A stretch of 64,000 nucleotides of DNA from Erwinia sp. ErVv1 (GTDB lineage Bacteria > Pseudomonadota > Gammaproteobacteria > Enterobacterales > Enterobacteriaceae), in the NCBI RefSeq assembly GCF_900068895.1, contig NZ_CDPK01000009.1, positions 4,756 to 68,755 of the forward strand, read 5' to 3'. Below are positions 37,701-47,900 of this stretch, one piece after another; within the stretch, counting starts at the first letter, position 1, and each line of letters opens with the position of its first letter. Below the pieces are notes generated by a model. The model saw only the letters and a program-made list of their open reading frames with translations. It was not told the origin of the DNA and made no database searches. A program made the translations under genes and the position numbers.

Positions 37701-38973
37701 AGGTAAACAGAATTTGAAACAGTGGGTTGCACTGGTAAGTGCGCAGCGGATTGAGCTGCTCCACCAGCATATCGAACGGCACGCGCTGATGTTCATATGC
37801 CTCGATGATAGTGAGTTTATTGTCCCTGAGCAGGGTCAGAAACGACACATCGGGAGCGACGGGCGTTCTGACCAGCAGCGTATTGACGAAACAGCCGATA
37901 TTGTCGTAAAAGCGTTCGTCATCACGCCCTGAAACCGGGAAACCGACCACAACATCGCGCTCATTGCTGTAGCGTGAAACCAGCAGAGCAAAGACGGTTT
38001 GCAAAAAAATGAACAGAGTGACGTTATGACGCTGACAAAACGCGGCGATGTCGTCGCGCAGCAATGGCTCGAGCCTTAACGTCAGTTTCTCCCCCAGAGA
38101 CACTTTTTTATCTCTGCCGCCCAGAATAGCCGGCAGGCTATGGCAAAGCGGCAAAGCGGCCAGTTTGTCGCGCCAATAATGCAGGGATTGCTGCATGCCA
38201 TGAGAGGAAAAATAACCCTTCTGCCAGTTTGTATAGTCCGCATACTGGAATTGTAGCGGCGCGGGCGGCTGCACATCCCCGCTTGCCAGACAGCGATATA
38301 ACTGGCAAAAATCCCTGACAAGCACGCCCATTGACCACCCGTCGGAGACAATGTGTGGCAGAGTAAATAGCAGGACGGCATGTTCCGGCTCGCATTGCAT
38401 TAAGGTGATTCGCAGCGGGATATCCCGCTGCAAATCGAAGGCGCGCAGCGCTTCAGCCCGGCTACGCAGCCAGACCTGTTCATCCCGATCCTGACCGGAG
38501 TAATCACTCAGATCCTCATAGGTTATCTCCGGGTAACGTTCGTGATGAACATCCGCACGAAGCTGCTGATTTTCCGCCTGAAAAGTGGTTCTTAATACCT
38601 CATGGCGTTCAACCAGCGCGCGGATAGCGCCCTCGAAAGCGCGGCGGTCCCATTTCCCTTTAATATCGATCTGGTTCGGCATGTTGTAAGCGCCAGACTG
38701 CGGATCCATTTGGTGCAACAGAAACAGCCGTTGCTGCGCATAGGACAGCGCTGACCGCTCCTCCTCCGTAACCGGAACTGGCTCATCGTCGCTCCCGTTG
38801 CGCTGCTGCGAAAACAGAGCGATCAGCGCCAATTTGTGCTCTTTTACGCTGGCGACTAACCGCGCATCGGTGATTTTTTCCGCTGACTTCAGCTTTAAAC
38901 GATCGTTCTCTACCGAGATTTTGATGCGATGCGTGTTGCAAAAATGCACTATCTCAATGATATCCATCATCAT
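34798..38973 (-). CDS. Terminal NRPS module with thioesterase (TubC-C-A-T-TE), predicted Gly
   Basis: 1391 aa. TubC-type docking domain (~1-55), C of LCL type (LSYAQQRLFLLHQ), A (YTSGSTGNPKG), T (FSLGGNSL), and TE with the elbow G-W-S-L-G-G and a terminal His in GSHLTML. By-eye specificity code D-I-L-Q-L-G-M-I-W differs at one position from the canonical glycine code. The TE should release the finished peptide by hydrolysis or cyclisation. The start overlaps the upstream TAA by one base, with GGAG 5 nt before the first of three ATGs. This is module 5 of cluster 2. Confidence 0.95.
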   Translation of the reverse strand: MMMDIIEIVHFCNTHRIKISVENDRLKLKSAEKITDARLVASVKEHKLALIALFSQQRNGSDDEPVPVTEEERSALSYAQQRLFLLHQMDPQSGAYNMPNQIDIKGKWDRRAFEGAIRALVERHEVLRTTFQAENQQLRADVHHERYPEITYEDLSDYSGQDRDEQVWLRSRAEALRAFDLQRDIPLRITLMQCEPEHAVLLFTLPHIVSDGWSMGVLVRDFCQLYRCLASGDVQPPAPLQFQYADYTNWQKGYFSSHGMQQSLHYWRDKLAALPLCHSLPAILGGRDKKVSLGEKLTLRLEPLLRDDIAAFCQRHNVTLFIFLQTVFALLVSRYSNERDVVVGFPVSGRDDERFYDNIGCFVNTLLVRTPVAPDVSFLTLLRDNKLTIIEAYEHQRVPFDMLVEQLNPLRTYQCNPLFQILFTLQNNEEAVAVLPDVIVTRMENQTALLKMDLDVSVTESDSGLQIDWLYNPCLFERYVMEGMLESYQTLIRAVLTAPDCGVEALPLLSSQAAANIVRIGRSGPDEPLEVCLHQLFEAQCLRSPDAVAAVFDNRCISYRQLNVSANRLAHQLRQRHNITPDMVIGLYCRRSADMLVCLLAILKAGAAYLPLDPGYPEQRIAYMLSHSGVRLVLTTRSLAARLPAGPENEVLMLDESLLIDESEADRYPDPATCSPGNLAYIIYTSGSTGNPKGVMIEHRSVVNFLRSMARSPGFGKEDRLLAVTPISFDISVLELFLPLSCGGRVVICAEEDSRNAEILSAMLLTHQITVMQATPATWKLLQQSPFWHTHQRLKVLCGGEAISRELAGALCENMGSFWNMYGPTETTIWSTAGQIHSAEREIVIGRPVANTALYILDEQQQLSPAGVIGELYIGGDGLSRGYYKRPDLTAERFTSDPFVLTGQARFYRTGDMAKWNAQGEMTVLGRSDSQVKIRGYRVELGEIESALLLQEWVSDTAVRLGTRYKEMLIACIVLTPEAHQRADFDKEWLIQSLREGVSQRLPDYMVPHHYLFLDALPLTPNGKVDRNALPDITQVMTSDTNYVAGRNDRERQLCKIWGNTLDISQVGIHDNFFSLGGNSLVMFRLFNKMKSRGFTFTLEDLFRHQSINELESYAIQPLDMRAISVPESSVVVKLNNSSSPRKIFCVHPEGGIATCYSALAGQLVDYAQCYGLQAPAIFGDVELSTIDSLANHYVDLLLRQQPTGSYRILGWSLGGSIAWQMAVQLRRQGYEVDYLGVFDSELPVLASEEERDGLAWEALVNDFRADGLSLDSTLLASLTPASRKDYLLDQMAIGKIRPEGITDEMAGRYLGYLIDIKHSKYDTRLTAADIDIDYYAIEDSIYAAQGQYRGWDDVSSGTVTLLPAQGSHLTMLQPPFVSELCATLRQRLGI

Positions 38974-41900
38974 TAAAACTCCATCTCAATGCTGGTGTTG
39001 TCGCTGTCGTCCACCGTAGCTTCGGCGTTGCCGGCCAGCGCCCGAAGCAACTCGGCCTTCCGTGCCCAGTAGTCAGGGGTCGGGTGCATGAACAGTTCTT
39101 TGACGCTTGCTTGCATACTCAGCGTTTTATTCATGTCGTTTACCAAACGCATCGCCATAAGCGAATGACCACCGACGTTGAAAAAATTGGCATCCATGCT
39201 GATGGCATCGATAGTGAGGTGCGCCTGCCACAGCGCGGCGACCTGCTGCTCCAGTGGCGTGACTGGTGGGACGTTTTGCACACCAGCGGGCATATGCAGC
39301 CGGTAATCCGGCAGCGACTTGCGATCAATCTTGCCGTTCGACAAGTGCGGCAACATCGTCAGCAGAACAAAATACGAAGGCACCATGTACTGCGGCAAAT
39401 TCGCCATCAGCAGCGAGGTCAACGCCTCGACGATAGCGCCATACTGCACGGTAAGTTCGGCTTCGCTGCTATTCTTGAGGCTGATATAAGCGATCAGCTG
39501 CTTATCATCCCGGCCGTTTTCCACAACGGCAATCACAACCTCATTAAGGTCAGGATAGCGCCGCAGGATGGCTTCGATTTCACCCAGCTCAATGCGGAAT
39601 CCGCGGATTTTCACCTGATGGTCAACGCGGCCCAGGAATTCAATATTTCCCTCTTTCTGATAGCGAGCCAGATCTCCGGTGCGATACAGGCGGGAATAGC
39701 CATCGTCGAACAGGTTGTCCATAAACGCCTCCGCCGTTTTCTGCGGGTTATTGATATAACCCGGGCCTACGCCGATACCGGAAACATAAAGTTCCCCTAC
39801 GGTCCCCAACGGCACCATTTTTCTCCGGCTGTCGAGAATATACATCCGCATATTCACCACCGGTCTGCCTATCGGCATATTCACAACGTCCTGCGCCGGC
39901 GGCGTCACTATCGGATAGTGCGTAATATCGTCGGAACACTCCGTCGGACCATAGGCATTCAGGATCGGCACCTGCGGGAAAAGAGTCAGCCACTGCCTTG
40001 CCAACTGCGGCGGTAAGGCTTCGCCAGTCGGTATCAGCCAGCGCAACCGGGCGAGTTGATGACGGATTTCCGGCATCTCTTCCAGTTGATTCATCAACTC
40101 TTTAAGCAGCGAAGGCACCAGTTCCAGAATCGTGATGCCCTGCCCGGCTACGGTGGCAATCAGGCGATTCGCATCCAGCGAAATGTCATCCGGGCAGAGG
40201 CAAACACAGCCGCCGAACGCAAGCGGAGACAGGAATTGCCAGATCGAAATATCGAAGCACTGGGAGGCATTCTGGGCCACGATATCCTCCGCCGTCAGCG
40301 ACAAATCGCGCATCTTGGCGTAGACGTGGTTGATTAGCCCGATGTGCTCCACCATCGCCCCTTTCGGTGTGCCCGTGGAGCCAGAGGTAAAGATGATGTA
40401 GGCCAAATCATTCAGATCGTAACTGACGCCGGACGGTAGCTGCGTCGAGTCATGCAATTGAAGGTCATCGATCAGAAGGATCCCGGGGAAAGACGGTACC
40501 CCGTCGGCTATTCCACGCAACGAGGCCAAATGGTCACGTTCGGTGACCACCATACGGCTATCGCATTGTGCCAGTATGGTCCTGACACGATCGCCGGGAT
40601 GATTGACATCCAGCGGCAGGTAGACGGCGCCAGCTTTAAAGATCCCCAGCATAACCGTCAGGAAATTGATGCTGCGATCGGCATAGAGCGCGATGACGTC
40701 GCCGCGATTCACACCCTGCTGCTGCAATGCGCTGGCAATCCGGTTCGCCTCTTCCGCCAGTTGCCGATAGTTACGCCGCTGCGAGCCTTCAATAACGGCG
40801 ATGCGGTCCGGCGTTGCCGCCGCTTGCTGGTCGAGCAACTGGTGAATGCCCATTGCGCTCGGCAACGCGTGGCGGGTATCGTTCCAGCGGTGCATGATGT
40901 TGTGATGCTGCTCTGCGGTCAGAAGTGATAAATCCAGCCAGCTGGCATCGCTGTCGGTGGCTATCGCTTTCAGCACGCACTGATAGTAATGACGGACGAC
41001 GTCCACCTCCTCACCGCTAATGCGGCTGGCATCATAATGCAGACTCAGCGCGACCTGCCCTTGCTGCGTATCCCGGCTGAACTCGGCGCGCAGCGGGTAC
41101 TCCGTCTCCAGCACCGAATCGAGATGCGCCAGCGCCTGGCCATGCCGGGCCATGGTTTCCTGACTCACGTGGAAATGCACATAGTTGAAGACCACGTCGA
41201 ACAGCTCACCGATACCGTTATCCAGCCGCATCTGCGCCATGGGGTAATGGCGATAAGGCATCAGCGCAATTTCCTCATCGAACACCTGACGTACCAGATC
41301 TTTCCAACTGCCCGGCAACAGATCCAGCCGGAACGGCAGCGTGTTTAAAAATAGCCCCAGCGTACGTTCTGAATCGGCCATTTCCGGCCGACCGTTTTGC
41401 TCCAGCCCGGATACAACGTGGTATTGGCCGCTGATAAAGGCAAGTACGCGCATATGGGCCGCCAGCAGAATGACTTTCACCGGGACACCCATTTGCGCCG
41501 ACAGTTCCAGCACCCCCTCAGAGATGCCGGGAGCAAGTTCGACATCTGCATAACAAATCGTATTGTCTGAATTCGCACCGGTGAATGGCAGTGGTGTGAA
41601 GGTAAAATCAGTCAGTTTATCCCGCCAGTAGTCACGATCTTGATGACGCGACAGGGCGGCCATTTCCAGAGCGACATACTCTCGGAATGGCAGGACAGGC
41701 AACCGGTATTTTTCAGCCAGAGGCTGCCCCTGCTGCAAAGCAAAATAACGTTCGAAGATCTCGGCGGACAAGGCGTTGATGCTCCAGCCATCCAGCATGG
41801 AATCATGAAAACTGAGCGTGAACTGATAGCAATCGTTCGAGAGCTGATGAATAAAGTAACGAATTAATGGCGCCGTCCAGTCAAATTCATGCTGTTTTTC

Positions 41901-44900
41901 CTGCACCAGAAAATCATCCAGCGCCTGCTGCCGCTTTGCAGGCGACAGCGCGCTCAAATCCACCCACTCCAGCCCGTTGCACTGTCCTGCGCGTACAATC
42001 TGCAACGGTTCGCTGAATGTCGACCAGTCAAAACAGGTACGCAGTATCGAATGCCGCTGCTGCACTTCACTCAACGCCTCCGAAAACGCAGAATAATTAA
42101 GCGTCTCCTCCACCGTATAAATGACAATATCGTGATACATCGCGCGGCCGGAGGCGAGCTGGCTTTCAAGCACCAACCCTTTTTGCAGCGTCGTTAGTGG
42201 ATAGGCTTCTTGAATATCTTCCGGTAGCTGGCGCCTGTCTTCATCGCTCAACAGCGTCGTCGGACCGATCAGCATCGTGTCGTCCTGCGGCGGCTGTCGG
42301 GAGTCCAGACAGGCCGCCAGCCGATCTACCTGGGGATATTGGTAAACATCCTGAATGCTAATGCGCAGACCTTTGCTTCGACATTCGGCCACCAGAGCGA
42401 TACTCCGGATGGAGTCGCCGCCCAGCGCAAAGAAATTATCCCGCACGCTCACTCTCTGCGCCTCGAGCACGCGGGCAAAAATCTGCACCAGCGTCCGCTC
42501 CATTGTCGTCGATGCGCTGACAAACCCGGTAACGGCCGGAACATCGTTAACAGGTATCGCTGCCAGCGCCTTGCGATCCGCTTTTCCGTTCACCGACAGC
42601 GGAATGCTGTCCAGCTCAATGAAATGGGCTGGGATCATGTATTCGTTTAGCCGCTCGCTCAGAAATGCGCGCAGCGCATCAACATCGCCGACGCCTGTGA
42701 CGAACGCCACCAGTTGACTGGCGTGATGCTGCGACTTAACCAGTACAACGCCGTGCGCTCCGGGCTGGAATCCGGCGATATGATGTTCTATTTCCTGCAA
42801 CTCAATGCGGAATCCCTTGATCTTGACCTGATCATCGATACGGCCCAGATATTCGATTTCACCCTGCGGGTGATACACCGCCAAATCGCCGCTCTGATAA
42901 ACACGTTCCTCGTTAAACAGCGGATCGGAGATCAGGAAGAATTTCTCTCGGGTAAGGTCGTCACGGTTACGATAGCCGCGTGCCAGCCCTACTCCGCCGA
43001 TATACAGTTCACCCGGACATCCCTGCGGCATCGGCTTTCTGCCATCATTAAGAATATAGATGCGGAGGTTATCGATCGGGTAGCCAATCGGCACCGTTCT
43101 GGCATGGGTAATATTTCGCGTATCCCAAAAGGTAACGTCAATCGCCGCCTCAGTCGGCCCATACAGGTTGTGCAACCCCGTTTCAGGCAGCATCTGATGA
43201 AATGCCTCGACCACATCCGTCGAAAGCGCTTCGCCGCTGCATATGACATGCCGTAATGTGGTACAACGGCGGCATTCATCGATACTCAGGAACGCCCGCA
43301 GCATAGAAGGAACGAAATGCATGATGGTGACACGCTGCGAGACAATCACATCCACCAGATAATCCGGGTCTTTGTGACCTTGTGGTTTAGCAATAACTAA
43401 CGATGCACCATGCGTCAACGGCCAGATAAATTCCCACACCGAAACGTCAAAGCTGAATGGCGTTTTTTGCAAAACCACATCATCGCTGGCAAGCGGATAT
43501 GCTTTGTCCATCCAGGCGATACGGTTAACCAACGCGGCATGTTCCACCATCACGCCTTTGGGCGCACCGGTAGACCCGGAAGTATGGATAACATAGGCCA
43601 GATGCTGCGGCGTCAGGCCAAGTCTGGCCTTATCGATATTTTCGGCGCAATAGCTCCGTAACATCAGAATCCTGTCGGCATCATCTATAACAAGTTGCCC
43701 GCTATCCACCAGATAAAGTTTGGGTGCGATCTCCGCCGAGGTAATAACCCGGGATATCTCAGCCGAGGCGATCATCGCCTGCAAACGCTGAGACGGCGCT
43801 TCCGGGTCCAGCGGTACGTAGGCGGCCCCGGCTTTAAGCGTGCCGTAAATGGCGACGACCATGTCCAGCGAACGCTCAAGGCACAGTCCGACCAGACTAT
43901 CCGCTCCGATACCTTGCTCCACCAGCCAACAGGCAAGCTGATTGGCGCGTTGATTAAGTTGCCGATAAGTCAGGATTTCATCGGCAAATGTCAGCGCCAC
44001 TTTCTCCGGATGATTTTTTACACATACTTCAAACAGTTCATGAATACACAGACCGGGGTGGAACCCTTCAGGCGGGCGTTGCCTCTGCTGCAGGCTTGAA
44101 TATTCATCATTCCCCAGAATGGCGTAGTAATCGGCAGCCCGCTCCGGCTGGAGAACCAGTTGCCGCAGCAGGGTGGAATAATACTGCGCAATACGCTGTG
44201 AAAATGCAGGATCAAACACCTCGCTATCCAGCTCAAGCAGCAACTCATAGCGCCGGGTAGAGATGTTCCTGGAAAATTGCGAGGCGAACGCATAGTTGGT
44301 TTCTGTAAACGACTGCTCCTTAATGAGTTCTAGCGAATCAGCCAGCTCGCTGTAAGTATGAAAGTGCGTAAAATTGAACAGCGATGATGAGAAATCCAGC
44401 GACGTGTCTTTCTGAATATTCGCGAGGGGGTAATAGCAATAATCCGCCATTGCCGCCAACTGACGCCGAACGTCGTCAATCAATTGGCTCCAGGGTGTAT
44501 CGGCATCCAGCGTCATGCGCAGTGGCACCGAATTGAGGAACAGCCCCAGCGCGCTATCGCCCCCCGCGATGGCTGGCCGTTGATGAGTTACTATCGACGT
44601 CACCACGTCTTGTTTACCGTTCAGGAAGGCCAGCATAAAAAGATGTGCTGTCAGAAACAGAGTGGACTCAGGCACCTGTAACCGGCGCGCAAGCTGGACG
44701 AGCGCGTCGCCGACATCCTCCCCTATATCCACAGTCTGCAGCAGGATTTTGCCTCGTCCACTACGGTGCCACCAGGGCAGCGTTGCGCCATCCAGTGTCC
44801 GCCGCCAGTAATCCCGTGCTACCACGGATTGCGCCGCGGCCATCTCAGCCGCGACATAGCGGCTGTAAGGCAATCCTTTGGCCACCGTACCCGGCTCATG

Positions 44901-47900
44901 CAGCAAGGCTGCGCGATACAGTTTAAACAGTTCGCTATTGAACGATGCGACGCTCCAGCCATCCATAATTGCATGGTGGCAAGTCAGCGTGTAATTGATC
45001 GCTTCATCGCTCAGAACATGAACAGTGACTTTCCACAAGCGGGAGTCGTCATCGAACGCGCGGCATTTTTCCTTTTCCATCCAGGCGCTAATTGCCAGTT
45101 CCGCCTGTTCTGCCGGCACGTGACGTAAATCAAAACACTCCAGTTCCGGCTCGACTCCCGCCTCAACCACTTGCAGCATGGCGTCGCCGTTCAGCACAAA
45201 TCGGGTGCGCAAAATATCGTGCTGTTCGACCAGCACGCTCAATGTCGCGAGGAAGGTGGGCTGGTGCCATGCAATGGCCAGTTGCAGCCCCATCATATCG
45301 TGATAGGTCGCTTGATCGCCGTCACGCTGATTATGGAAAACCATGCCTTTCTGCAACTGAGTCAGCGGATAAGCATCCTGCAAGAGTCGGGCGTCATGCA
45401 GCCCATCCAGCACCGCTTTTTCCCGCTCATTGAGCAGCGTAAATGGCGCTGGCCGTTCGTCGTCCACCCACGCCCCTCGTTGCTGTTCCATATGCTCAGA
45501 CAGCCGGGCGATAGTCTGATGCACAAACACATCTTTGGCAGAAAGCGCGATACCGGCGTCTTTGGCCGCCACCACCATGCCAATAACAAGAATAGAGTCG
45601 CCGCCGAGGGCAAAAAAATTATCGTCAATGCCTACGCGAGTTACGTTCAGTGCGCGCTGCCAGATTTCACACATCTGCCGTTGTAGCTCGGTGTCCGGTG
45701 CAACAAAACTGTTCTCATAGAGCAGGCTGAAATCCGGTTTCGCCAGCAAGTGACGGGCTACCTTACCGTTGATTGTCAGCGGAATGCCTGGCGTACCGAT
45801 AAACAGCGAGGGGATCATGTATTCAGCCAGTGTCGCGCTCAAATGCTGTCTCAGCGTCTGTTGTAACTGGCTGCTGCTCTGCCCGCTTTCCTCTACCACA
45901 TATGCCACCAGCTGCGGTCCATGTCCTTCTGGTTCATAGACAATGACAACGGCTTCACGCACCTGCGGATGTTGTAGCAAAGCAAATTCGATTTCGCCAG
46001 TTTCGATGCGGAAACCGCGGATTTTTACCTGTTGATCGCAGCGGCCATGATAACGGAACTCGCCCGAAGGCAAGCGACTGGCTAAATCACCGGTACGATA
46101 GAGCCGCTCCTGTGGATTGAACGGATTGGGAATAAACCGTTCGGCGGTGATTTCCGGCCGGTTCAGATACCCTCTGGCAAGACCGCCGCCGGCGACGAAC
46201 AGTTCAGCGACCACGCCATCCGGTACCGGCTGTAATGAAGTATCGAGCAGGTAGAGAGAAAGATCGTCGAGCGGTTTGCCAATCAGACTGCCGCGGCCGG
46301 ATGCTATCTCTTCACGAGTCAGGTGCTTGCAGGTTACATGCACGGTAGTTTCGGTAATGCCGTACATGTTAACTAACTGGGGCTGCAGATCGCCATGGCG
46401 CAGTAGCCAGGGTTGCAAACTCATCAAATTCAGTGCTTCCCCACCAAAGATGACATAGCGTAACGCCAGGTTGCGCGGCTGCCTTTGGTCGGCGGCGATG
46501 AACTGATTAAAAGCGGTTGGCGTTTGATTAAGCACGGTCACTCCCTTGCTCGCCACCAGTTTGTAAAACGCGTCCGGATCTCTGCTTTGCTCCCGGTTGA
46601 CCAGTACCAGTTTTCCACCGAATAGCAGAGCGCCCCAGATTTCCCATACGGAGAAATCAAAAGCGAAAGAGTGGAACAGCGTCCAGATATCCTGATGATG
46701 GAAACCGAATTTCTGCTCCGTGGCAGAAAACAGTCTCGCGACATTAGCATGGGTGATTTCCACCCCTTTCGGTGTACCGGTCGAGCCCGATGTGTAAATA
46801 ACATAGGCCAGATCGTCCGGTCTGATAGCCGCTGGCGTAAATGCCGCCGACGCTATTGGCTGGTCGAGTGTGATAAGCAGGCGGTGTGTGCATTCAACCG
46901 GCGCCAGTTCCCGGGTCTGTTCCGTCACCAGACAGACATCGGCACCGGCATCCTGTGCAATGTAACGAGTACGAGCTTCAGGGCTGGCAGGATCAATTGG
47001 CACATAGGCGCAGCCTGCCTTAAGCACCGCCAGAACGCCGATAATCATCTCAAACGAAGGTTCCGCTACGATGGCAATCCGGGACTGAGGGAGAATGCCT
47101 GTGTCTGTGATGTGCCCCGCCAGATGCTCAGCCGCCGCATTCAGTTGCGCATAGGAAAGGGAAAGCTCTCCCAGCTCCAGCGCCGCCTTCTGTGGATATT
47201 TTTCAGCCTGACGATTAAAGAGACGATCCAGCGTCAACTCAGGGGTATAACACTGGCGAGCGGCGCAGGTGGCGGCAATAGTCGCCGCGGCCTCATCGGC
47301 ATCGAGCAGCGGAATGGCACCAATGTTCTGTGAAGGATGACGACAGAGACTTTCCAGCACCCGGATGAAACTGCGGGACATATTTGCTATCGAGGCAGGG
47401 CTGAAAAGATCGGTTGCGTATTCCCATTTGAGCGCCAGGCCATCGTGATGGTGGCTCAGGGTCAGGACGATATCAAACTTGGCCGTATTGGTATGAATCT
47501 CCTCAATCTGGCACTGCAACCCGTTCAGATGAAGCAACTCCTCCCTCTCATCTTGATAAACAAAAACTATCTGAAGCAGCGGATTGTAACTCAGGCTGCG
47601 ATCAACCTTCATCGTGTCGACCAGTTGTTCGAACGGGTACAACGAGTGAGCGATACACTGCTGGATCATGGCGCTATTATCGGTCAAAAACCGATCGAAC
47701 GTATCGTGCGAACGGATTTCCGAGCGAATAACCAGAGTATTCACAAACAGGCCAATGAGCGTATTAAGTTCGCTACTCATTCGGTTATTGACCGGCGTCC
47801 CCACGACAATATCTCCCGCACCGCTGTAACGGTGCAGGAAAACGGCAAATATCGACTGTAGCACGGCAAAAATCGTCGTCTGGCTTTTCTCCGCGAGGGC